Assembly (NCBI RefSeq): GCF_017991995.1
Contig: NZ_JAGOPN010000028.1
Location: forward strand, 1 to 64,000
Source: Pseudacidovorax sp.
GTDB lineage: Bacteria; Pseudomonadota; Gammaproteobacteria; Burkholderiales; Burkholderiaceae_C
Direction: 5' to 3'
DNA length: 64,000 bases
The notes below the pieces were generated by a model. That model did no database searches. It was given only the letters and a program-made list of their open reading frames with translations, and was not told the origin of the DNA. This document shows positions 51,331-59,083 of the stretch, piece by piece. The first letter of the stretch is position 1. Each line of letters starts with the position of its first letter. Both the position numbers and the translations under genes were made by a program.

Positions 51331-52145
51331 GCTTCGCGCTCTCGCTCGCGCACCTGGGCATGCTCGATGCGTCGCCGCCGCAACTGGTGGAGGCGGCCCA
51401 TGCGGCGGGGTTTCGCGGCGTCGGGATGCGGCTGCATCCAGCGCGTCCCGGCGAGGCGCCCTTTCCCATGCACGAGGGCGGCCCGATGCTGCGCGAGACG
51501 CTCGCTCGCCTTCACGACCTGGGGATCGAGGTACACGATGTCGAGATCGTGCGCATCGGGCCTGCGTTCGACGCGCGGGCGTTCGACGGCGTCCTGGCTT
51601 CGGCCCAGGCGCTGGGCGCACGGCGGCTGATGGTGAACGTGGACGACGTCGACACCGGCCGCGCCACGGCCCACATCGGCATGCTGGCCGAGCGTGCCGC
51701 CTCGCACGGCCTGAATCTCGGCCTCGAGTTCATGGTCTACACGGCGGCGCGCTCGCTGCAGGTGGCCCGGGAACTGGTCCGGCCATTCGCGCACGATGCG
51801 GTGCGCGTGGTGGTCGACGCGCTGCATTTCTTCCGCGCAGGCTGCACGCCGGAAGACATGGCGGACCCGTCCATCGACCACCACTTCATGCAGATCAATG
51901 ACGCACCCGCCCGGCGGCATCCTGGCCTGTCGGCCAGCGAAGAGGGCCGGGCCCACCGGCTCTTTGCCGGCGAGGGTGCGTTGCCGGTCCATCGTCTGCT
52001 GCCTTACCTGGGCGACGACGCGGTGCTGTCGGTGGAGTCGCCGAGTGCGATCCGAACGGCCACGCTCGACATCCATTCGCGCGCCGCCGCCGCCTGGCGC
52101 AGCGCCCATCACTTCCTTCGAGGGCTCGGCCATGACCACTCATGA
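51327..52145 (+). CDS. TIM-barrel sugar-phosphate isomerase/epimerase or dehydratase (AP-endonuclease-2-like)
   Basis: 272 residues. Metal-site residues of the family are visible: Glu in LGLEFMV, Asp-x-x-His in VVDALHFF, HHFMQINDAP and a late Glu in VLSVESPS. The family includes inosose dehydratase, 3-dehydroshikimate dehydratase, xylose isomerase-like and ketose 3-epimerases. The pairing with an AroE-like gene makes a cyclitol or shikimate-like substrate possible. Start at 51327 overlaps the FAD oxidoreductase stop. Confidence 0.82.
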   Translation: MSFALSLAHLGMLDASPPQLVEAAHAAGFRGVGMRLHPARPGEAPFPMHEGGPMLRETLARLHDLGIEVHDVEIVRIGPAFDARAFDGVLASAQALGARRLMVNVDDVDTGRATAHIGMLAERAASHGLNLGLEFMVYTAARSLQVARELVRPFAHDAVRVVVDALHFFRAGCTPEDMADPSIDHHFMQINDAPARRHPGLSASEEGRAHRLFAGEGALPVHRLLPYLGDDAVLSVESPSAIRTATLDIHSRAAAAWRSAHHFLRGLGHDHS

Positions 52146-52947
52146 ACCCTGGAAGGGGATGCGGCTCGACGGCCGCACCGTCGTGCTCGGCATCATCGGA
52201 GACCCTGTTGCCCAGGTGAAGGCGCCGCTGCCGCTGACGCGCCTGCTCCAGGCGCGGGGAACGAACGCGGTGCTGGTGCCGATGCATGTGCGGGGAGAGG
52301 CGGTAGGCAGCCTGCTCGACGCCCTGCATGTGGTGCACAACTTCGCGGGCATCGTCGTCACCGTGCCGCACAAGCAGCGCGTGGCTGCGCTGTCGATGGA
52401 ACTGCTGCCGGCCGCGCAGCGGGCGCGCGCCGTGAACGTGGTCCGGCGCACCCCGCACGGTTGGCAGGGCGACCTGCTCGACGGTGCCGGCTTTCTGCGC
52501 GGGCTGGTACGCAGCGGCTTCGACGTCGAGGGACGTCGTGTGGGCCTGGTCGGCGCGGGCGGCGCAGGCTGCGCGATCGCCTTGTCGCTGGCCGCGGCGG
52601 GCGCGGCGGCCATCGACGTGCACGACGTCGACGAGACGAAGCAGCTTGCCCTGGTCGATCGCCTGCGTGCGCTTGGGCATGCCGCCGGCCGGTGGGACGC
52701 TGCCAGTCCGCGCGATCTCGTCGTGAATGCGACGCCCGCGGGCATGCGGCCCGATGATCCACTGCCCATCGCGCCGTCGGCCATCCTGCCCGGCCACACG
52801 GTGGCCGAGGTCATCATGGAGCCGTCCATCACGCCGCTGTTGGCGCATGCACGGCAACTCGGTGCGCGCGTCGTGCCGGGCCGGCACATGATGGACGAGC
52901 AGCTCGAAGCGATGGCCGATTTCTTCTTCGACGAAGACCAGCGATGA
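52132..52947 (+). CDS. Shikimate-dehydrogenase-like oxidoreductase with altered substrate motif
   Basis: 271 residues, AroE length. The catalytic Lys (VTVPHK), the RAVNVV Asn and the Asp in GDLLDGAGF are in place, and VGLVGAGGAGCAIALSLA is the NADP site. In AroE the start reads GxPxxHSxSP, with two Ser that hold the shikimate carboxylate; here it is GDPVAQVKAP, so both Ser and the His are gone. It is therefore an AroE-superfamily enzyme of different specificity. Its 5' end overlaps the TIM-barrel gene by 14 bp, and the 3' end overlaps the next gene by 4 bp. Confidence 0.85.
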   Translation: MTTHEPWKGMRLDGRTVVLGIIGDPVAQVKAPLPLTRLLQARGTNAVLVPMHVRGEAVGSLLDALHVVHNFAGIVVTVPHKQRVAALSMELLPAAQRARAVNVVRRTPHGWQGDLLDGAGFLRGLVRSGFDVEGRRVGLVGAGGAGCAIALSLAAAGAAAIDVHDVDETKQLALVDRLRALGHAAGRWDAASPRDLVVNATPAGMRPDDPLPIAPSAILPGHTVAEVIMEPSITPLLAHARQLGARVVPGRHMMDEQLEAMADFFFDEDQR

Positions 52948-53834
52948 GCACGCCTTTCTTTCCAGGTTTCGACGTGCGTCGCTTCGCACTCGGTGACGCA
53001 ACCATCCATGCAGAGGTGGGTGGCAGCGGGCCGCCGCTGCTGCTGCTGCATGGGTATCCGCAGACCCATGTGGCCTGGCACCGCATCGCGCCGACGCTGG
53101 CGCGGCATTTCACCGTCGTGGCCCCGGATCTGCGCGGCTACGGCGACAGCGTCGGGCCGGGCGGCGATCCGCTGCATATCCATCATTGCAAGCGCACGCT
53201 GGGGGGCGATCAGGTGGCCCTGATGCAGGCCCTTGGCTTCGAACGCTTCGCGGTCATGGGCCACGACCGCGGCGCGCGCGTCGGCTATCGCCTGTGCCTG
53301 GATCGTCCGGAGGCTGTCAGCGCCTTCGTTTCGTTGACGGTGGTCCCGACCGAGACGATGTGGCAGCGCGCCGGCATGGCCTTCGGGCTCAAGGCCTTCC
53401 ACTGGTACCTGTTCGCGCAACCCTTCGACCTGCCCGAGCGCATGCTGCGCGCCCATCCGGGCTACTTCCTGGACTGGGCGCTGCGCAATGCGGTGCTCAA
53501 GGTCGACGCGGTCACGCCCGAGGCATTGGCCGAGTACCACCGGGCATTCGCCCGGGAGTCGGTGCGGCATGCCATGGTCGAGGACTACCGCGCGGCGGCC
53601 TCGATCGACCTGCAGCACGACCGCGACGATCTCGCGGCCGGCCGCCGCATCGCCTGCCCCCTGCAGGTGCTGTGGTCTGCGTCGACTGCAGGTGCACCGG
53701 ATCCGGTCGAGACCTGGCGGGCCTGGGCCGACGATGTCGAGGGCGCGGCCGTCGACTGCGGTCACCTGATGGCCGAGGAGGCACCGGACGAGGTGCTGGC
53801 GCATGTCCTGCCCTTCCTCCAACGCCACGCCTGA
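52944..53834 (+). CDS. Fluoroacetate-dehalogenase-like alpha/beta hydrolase
   Basis: 296 residues. Family wording is LLLLHGYPQTHVAWHRIAP, DLRGYGDS, nucleophile GHDRGAR (Asp 108, with Arg 109 and 112), halide-site His 153-Trp 154 (FHWYLFAQP), Tyr 215 (EDYRAAASID) and His 274 (CGHLMAEEAP). The position of the triad acid (LDIVPT in the true enzymes) is LTVVPT, so Asp is Thr here. It may dehalogenate a small haloacid or work as an epoxide/ester hydrolase. Coupled to the AroE-like gene. Confidence 0.82.
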   Translation: MSTPFFPGFDVRRFALGDATIHAEVGGSGPPLLLLHGYPQTHVAWHRIAPTLARHFTVVAPDLRGYGDSVGPGGDPLHIHHCKRTLGGDQVALMQALGFERFAVMGHDRGARVGYRLCLDRPEAVSAFVSLTVVPTETMWQRAGMAFGLKAFHWYLFAQPFDLPERMLRAHPGYFLDWALRNAVLKVDAVTPEALAEYHRAFARESVRHAMVEDYRAAASIDLQHDRDDLAAGRRIACPLQVLWSASTAGAPDPVETWRAWADDVEGAAVDCGHLMAEEAPDEVLAHVLPFLQRHA

Positions 53835-53858
53835 ACGCCGAGAACAAGGAGACATGAC

Positions 53859-54950
53859 ATGCGACCGATGATTCTGCTGGCGGGGCTCGTGCTGGCGCTG
53901 CAGGCCCATGCGCAAACGGCGCCCATGCGGCTGAGCCAACTCGGCGATGCCGCACCGGCGCGCCAGCAGGAGTTCTTTCCCGCACCTTCCTTCGAGCTGG
54001 TTCACGCGGGCGGCTGCGGCGTGATGGAAGGCATCGCCAGTGCGTCCGACGGCAGCGTCTACTTCACCGAGATCACACGCTCGGTCGGCTGCAGCGATGC
54101 GGCCGGTGTGCAGGGCGGTCGCATCTGGGTGGTGCCGCCCGGTGGCACGCCGCGCATCTTCCGCGAGCCCAGCAACATGGCGGCCGGCCTGGCCATCGAC
54201 GCGCAGGATCGGTTGGTCGCCGCGGAAGGGGCCGACTACGGCGGTCGTCGCGTCTCGGTGACCGACCTGCGCAGCGGTGGCTATCGCGTGGTCGCGTATT
54301 TCCACGAGAACCGGCAGTTCAATGCACCGAACGATGTGGCGATTGATCGCGCCGGCCGCATCTTCTTCTCGGACCTTCGCCTGTTCGGACCCGAGACCAT
54401 CGAACAGCGGATCAACGCCGTCTACCGGCTCGATCCGCCCGAGGCCAGTTCGAAGGGCCTGTGGCCGGTATCGCGCATCCTCGGCAACGACGCCAAGATG
54501 AACGGCATCGAGCTGTCGCCGGATGGGCGGACCTTGTACGTGGGCCATTGCGATCCCGGGACCAATGCGCTCGGCGAGCAGGGCAGGCCGGCCCTGGACC
54601 GCACGGGGGCGGGCGGCCTGGTGGCGTATCCGCTGGATGCCGCCGGTCGGCCGGGCGCACCCCGGGTCCTGCTCGACCTGGAGAAGGCCGGCTGCGTGGA
54701 CGGCATGACGACGGATGTGGATGGCAACCTCTATCTCGCCCTGCCGAGTGCGCCGTCGGGACCCGGTATCTACGTGATGACGCCGGACGGCGCCCTGGTG
54801 GCGCGACTCACCCTGCCGAACCGTGAAAGTCCCGTCAACGTGGGCTTCGGTCGCGGTCCGGAGGCGGGCACGCTGTATGTCGCGACGGTAGGCGTGGGCA
54901 AGGTCTATCGCCTGCGCACGGGCAAGGTCGGGTTTGCGCCGTCCCGCTGA
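53859..54950 (+). CDS. Secreted SMP-30/gluconolactonase-like propeller
   Basis: 363 residues. Signal peptide MRPMILLAGLVLALQAHA. Then a six-bladed-propeller sequence: GCGVMEGIASASDGSVYFTEI, NRQFNAPNDVAIDRAGRIFFSDLR (with the NDV metal-site Asn), KMNGIELSPDGRTLYVGHCD and DGMTTDVDGNLYLA. Lactonases of this family are calcium-dependent. Last gene of the LysR operon, so a lactone may be an intermediate; the signal peptide puts it in the periplasm. Convergent with tamB. Confidence 0.88.
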   Translation: MRPMILLAGLVLALQAHAQTAPMRLSQLGDAAPARQQEFFPAPSFELVHAGGCGVMEGIASASDGSVYFTEITRSVGCSDAAGVQGGRIWVVPPGGTPRIFREPSNMAAGLAIDAQDRLVAAEGADYGGRRVSVTDLRSGGYRVVAYFHENRQFNAPNDVAIDRAGRIFFSDLRLFGPETIEQRINAVYRLDPPEASSKGLWPVSRILGNDAKMNGIELSPDGRTLYVGHCDPGTNALGEQGRPALDRTGAGGLVAYPLDAAGRPGAPRVLLDLEKAGCVDGMTTDVDGNLYLALPSAPSGPGIYVMTPDGALVARLTLPNRESPVNVGFGRGPEAGTLYVATVGVGKVYRLRTGKVGFAPSR

Positions 54951-54993
54951 CGGGTCTTCCTGCCCCTCGACTGCCGTGCTCTGCACGCGCCCG

Positions 54994-57900
54994 TCAGTCG
55001 TACTGCACCGTGTAGATCAGGTCGATCCCGCTCTGAATCCCCGCCTGCCCGCGCAGCGTAAGGTTGCGCGTGAGGTCGTAGAAGAAGTAGATCGTGCCCA
55101 GGGTGCCCGCCAGGCTGCGCTCGTAGGTCACGTAGAAGTCGTCCGAGAGCCGCTTGCCCAGCGTGATGGCCGAGCCGGCCACGTCGCCGTTGCCGCCGCC
55201 CTTGAAGCCGATCTCGTCCAGGCCGAAGCGGCTGGCGAGGCTGCCGCCTTCGCCGCCCGCACCCAGGCGGCCCAGCAGCGCCAGGGCGGCCTGCTGCATC
55301 AGCTGCGCCTCGCCACCGCTGGCGGCGGAGGCCCGGCCCAGCACCACCCACGACAGCACCTCGGCGTCCGACAGCGGCGGGTCGGAATAGAGCTTGACCC
55401 GCGGCGCCTGCGCCGAGCCGGTGATCTGCACGCCCGCGCGCTGGCTGATGTTGGGTCGCAGGGCCAGGATGTCCAGCTGCGGGTTGTCCACGGGACCGTT
55501 GAAGCGGACGATGCCGCTTTCCACGTCCAGCGCCTGGCCGTAGGCGCGGTACTGGCCCTGCACGGTGCGGATCTCGCCGGTCACGCGCGGGGGCGCCGTG
55601 GTGCTGGTGGCGCGGATGTCCAGCTTGCCTTCCAGCCGCGTGGTGATGCCGCGGCCCTGCACCGCGAAGTCGCGGCCCAGGTCGAAGCTCACCTGGATGT
55701 CCGGCGGCCTGGCCGTGGTCGGCTGCTGCGGCGACACCTCGGCCGCCTCGGCCTTCTTGCGCTCCTGCGCGTCGCGGGCGGCGGAATGCACCACCACGTC
55801 GCTGCCCAGGCCGGGCGCGCTTTCGTCGGGCAGGATGATCACGGCGCGGTCGGCCGTGAGGTCGCCGCGCAGGCGGATCTGCCCGTCCTGCAGGCCGGCC
55901 TGCAGCTGGCCCGAGAGCGTGAGCTGCCGGTCGGAGCGCACCAGCGCGCGCAGGCTGCGGATCTCGCCGCGCATCGACATCGACAGGCCCGAGCGTCCGG
56001 CGCTCGCAGGCCCCCAGCCCAGTTCGCCGCTCATCGACAGGTTGCCGCCGTCCTGCGCGGCCTGGCTGGAGACGGTGCTCAGGTTGCCGCTGCGGCCAGG
56101 AATGCGCACCCGGCTGCCGGGGCCGCCCTGCAGGCGGAATTCATCGATCACCACGCGATTGCCGGCCAGCGTGGCGCGCAGGCGGCCGTCGCGCAGGTCA
56201 AGGCCTTCGACAGCGGCCTTGAGCGCCAGTTGGTCGGCGCGGACGGTGCCGTTCCAGCGCGGGTCGTTGCGCTGGCCACCCAGCGTGGCGTCGGCCTCCA
56301 GCGTGCCAGCGATGCGCCAGCCCGGTGGCGCGAGCATGGACCACACGCCCAGCTGCGGCAGGCTGGCCTGCAGGCGGCCGGCCAACGGCGCGTCGGTTGG
56401 CCATTGCCAGCCTTCGCCCTGGCGCTGCAGGCGGGTGGAGGCATTGGCCTGGATGCGGCCGGCACGCTGGCTGTCCCAGTCCAGGCTGGCGCGCACGGTG
56501 TCGCCTTCGGCATCCAGGCGCAGCTCGGCCTGGCGAAGGCCCGCGGGCGTGGAGGGTGCGGTGTCGCTGGAGTCGGTCTTGACCTCGCCGGGTGCGCCGG
56601 TGCCGTGGCTTTCGAGCTTGCGCACCAGCGCGGCTTCGCCCGCCTGCACCCGCAGGTCGCCGCTGGCGCGGCCCAGGCGCACGCGGGCGCGCAATTGGTC
56701 GAGGGCGGCGATGTCCCAGTCGCCGTCGAAGACCAGGTCGCCGCTGATGCCCAGTTCGCGCAGGCTGGTGTCGCCGCCGAAGGCGCGGCTCCAGGTCATG
56801 GGCAGGCCCTGCAGGCGGCCCTTGGTCTGCAGTTGCACGCCGTTATTGCCTGAGCTGAGGCGGATCGGTTCCCACGACAGCCGCACGGTGCCGGGCACCG
56901 GACCGCGCACGGTGGCGCTGCCGGCGGTGGTCTCCACCTGCAGGCGGTCGCCGGACTGGCGCACGCGGGTCTCGAAGCCCTGGCCCAGTTCCAGCACCCA
57001 GGGCGTGTCGCCACGGCCACCATCGTCGACGTCGGCACGCAGCCGGGCCAGGGCGATGCGCCACTGGCCGGCGGCTTCCAGTCCGCCGCTGGCGCTGGTG
57101 TCGAGCCGCGCCCGGCGTTCGCCCTGGCGCACCTCGCCCGACAGCGCGAGGCTGGCGCGGGCCAGGCTGCCGTCGACCGTGGCGGCGAAGGTCGTCAGCT
57201 GGATGGGGGCCGGTCGCGTGCCGTCCGCGGCAGGACCGGGCTTGAGCAGCAGTTGCGGCGTGCTCAGCTTGGCGTTGACCGTGGGTTCCGCGCTGCCGCG
57301 GGGCAGGGGGGCTGTCGGCTTGGCCAGCCGTTCCTGGAAGCTGCGCCAGCCGCCGCTCCAGCGGGCATCCAGGCGTGCCCCGCCTTCGGCCGTCATGGCC
57401 TTGTCGATGCTGGACAGGCCGGGCAGTTTCTTGAGCCAGGCCTGCAGGCGGGCGGCGTCCTGCAACTGCACCTCGGCCTGGCCGGTGCCGCGGGCAGGGG
57501 CCATGTCGGCCTGCAGCCGCGCATTGATGCCGGGCAGCACCAGGCGCAGGTCGCCGCTGCCCGCCTGCTCGGCGACACGGGCGCGCACCTGGCCCTCGAT
57601 GCTGGCGCCCTCGGCCTCCACACGGAGGGTCGGCAGCTCGGCGAGCTGCGTGCGCAGGTTGTACTGGCCCTTGGCCAGCAGACGTTCCAGGCCGAAGCCC
57701 TGTAGGCCCTGGGCACTGGCACGGCCGCCCTGGGCGCGCAGGTCGGTGTCGAAGCGCAGCACATCGCCTTCCTGCCGCGCAGTCACCGGGCCGCTGATGA
57801 CACCGCCTTCGAGCGCGGTGTGCAGCTCGCCAGGGCGTACGCCCTCGACGCGGGCCTGCACCTGCCAGGGCGCGGGCGCGGGCTTCCATTGGCCCTGGGC

Positions 57901-59076
57901 GTCGATGCGGCCATGGCCGGCCTCGACATGGGCCTCGTCCACCGTCCAGGTGCCCTCGGCCGGACCGGCGTAGCCGATGCGGGCGCGCAGGCGCTCCACC
58001 GGCAGGCGCTGCTGGTCCCAGGGACCGGGCATGGCGTTGCGCAGGTCGGCGCGCAGTCGCCAGGCCTGTTCGCCGGTCTGGGCGTCGGGCTGGACGGCGA
58101 CCTCGCCGCTCAGGCGGGTCAAGGGCCCGGTCTTCCAGAAGGTGGCGACATTGACGTCGCGCAGCGTGGCCAGGGCGTCGATGACGGGCTGCGGCGCCCA
58201 GGGCGCCAGGTTCGCATCGAGCTTGGCATACAGCGCGCCGGCCTTCTCGTCGGCCTGCTCGGCGCGGGCCTCGGCCTGCACGGCCAGCCGTGCATTGGCG
58301 CCCGCCAGGTTGCCCTTGGCGGTGGCCGTCGCCTGGACGGGCAGGGTGCGCCCGTCACCCAGCGGCGCCTGCAGGCGGCCCTGGAGCGCGGCATTCAGCG
58401 CCATCGGCCCGTCGCCCTGCAGCTGCACCTGGCCGCTGTAGTGGCCGCCTTCGATGTCCACGCCGTCCAGGTCGAGCCGGTGCTGGGCTTTCTGGTAGCG
58501 GTAGCGGCCGGCGAGCTGCTGCGCCACCACCGGCGGCGGTCCGGCCCAGCGGACCTCGCCGATGCGGAAGGGCACGTCCACCTCCACCACCGGCAGCACC
58601 AGTCGTTCGAGCGGTTGCAGCGGCTTCTTGGGCGCATCCGCGGGCGCGGGCTTGGCCTCGATGAGCACCTGCGCGGCACGCACTTCGCCCAGCTGCACCC
58701 GGCGGTCGAACAGCGGGCGCAGCTGCCAGCCGATCTCGGCCTGGTGCACCTCGACCGTGAGATCGGGCGTGCGGTAGCGCAGCAGGCCGATGCGGCCGCC
58801 CTTGCGCAGCGAGCCGGTCACCTCCTGTGTCTCCAGCGTCTGGCCGGCGGGCAGGTACCGGGCGGCGCGTGTCAGGACGGTGGCGAGCGAGCTGTCGCTG
58901 CCGGCCCACCACCAGGCGCCGCCCAGCAGCAGCAGCACCAGGGCGAGCAGGCCGACGACTGTCCAGGCCAGGCCGCGCAACACCCGGCGCGTGCGGGAAC
59001 GGGTGCGGGGCTTCGACGCGCCCGGCGTCATCGGCGGACGCTCCGGCGTCGGGGAGGGCGGCGTGTCGGTGCTCAC
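54994..59076 (-). CDS. tamB: TamB, inner-membrane translocation/assembly protein
   Basis: About 1360 residues. One N-terminal membrane helix (GLAWTVVGLLALVLLLLGGAWW), then a very long beta-helical body with repeated short strands, ending in the conserved DUF490 domain (SDPPLSDAEVLSWVVLGR, SIYFFYDLTRNLTLRGQ-like end, terminal YTVQYD). TamB spans the periplasm and is involved in outer-membrane lipid transport and protein assembly with TamA. The start is uncertain: GTG at 59076, 7 bp after the TamA stop, or ATG at 59031; an upstream ATG at 59139 would overlap tamA. Confidence 0.9.
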   Translation of the reverse strand: MSTDTPPSPTPERPPMTPGASKPRTRSRTRRVLRGLAWTVVGLLALVLLLLGGAWWWAGSDSSLATVLTRAARYLPAGQTLETQEVTGSLRKGGRIGLLRYRTPDLTVEVHQAEIGWQLRPLFDRRVQLGEVRAAQVLIEAKPAPADAPKKPLQPLERLVLPVVEVDVPFRIGEVRWAGPPPVVAQQLAGRYRYQKAQHRLDLDGVDIEGGHYSGQVQLQGDGPMALNAALQGRLQAPLGDGRTLPVQATATAKGNLAGANARLAVQAEARAEQADEKAGALYAKLDANLAPWAPQPVIDALATLRDVNVATFWKTGPLTRLSGEVAVQPDAQTGEQAWRLRADLRNAMPGPWDQQRLPVERLRARIGYAGPAEGTWTVDEAHVEAGHGRIDAQGQWKPAPAPWQVQARVEGVRPGELHTALEGGVISGPVTARQEGDVLRFDTDLRAQGGRASAQGLQGFGLERLLAKGQYNLRTQLAELPTLRVEAEGASIEGQVRARVAEQAGSGDLRLVLPGINARLQADMAPARGTGQAEVQLQDAARLQAWLKKLPGLSSIDKAMTAEGGARLDARWSGGWRSFQERLAKPTAPLPRGSAEPTVNAKLSTPQLLLKPGPAADGTRPAPIQLTTFAATVDGSLARASLALSGEVRQGERRARLDTSASGGLEAAGQWRIALARLRADVDDGGRGDTPWVLELGQGFETRVRQSGDRLQVETTAGSATVRGPVPGTVRLSWEPIRLSSGNNGVQLQTKGRLQGLPMTWSRAFGGDTSLRELGISGDLVFDGDWDIAALDQLRARVRLGRASGDLRVQAGEAALVRKLESHGTGAPGEVKTDSSDTAPSTPAGLRQAELRLDAEGDTVRASLDWDSQRAGRIQANASTRLQRQGEGWQWPTDAPLAGRLQASLPQLGVWSMLAPPGWRIAGTLEADATLGGQRNDPRWNGTVRADQLALKAAVEGLDLRDGRLRATLAGNRVVIDEFRLQGGPGSRVRIPGRSGNLSTVSSQAAQDGGNLSMSGELGWGPASAGRSGLSMSMRGEIRSLRALVRSDRQLTLSGQLQAGLQDGQIRLRGDLTADRAVIILPDESAPGLGSDVVVHSAARDAQERKKAEAAEVSPQQPTTARPPDIQVSFDLGRDFAVQGRGITTRLEGKLDIRATSTTAPPRVTGEIRTVQGQYRAYGQALDVESGIVRFNGPVDNPQLDILALRPNISQRAGVQITGSAQAPRVKLYSDPPLSDAEVLSWVVLGRASAASGGEAQLMQQAALALLGRLGAGGEGGSLASRFGLDEIGFKGGGNGDVAGSAITLGKRLSDDFYVTYERSLAGTLGTIYFFYDLTRNLTLRGQAGIQSGIDLIYTVQYD

Positions 59077-59083
59077 GATGTCG

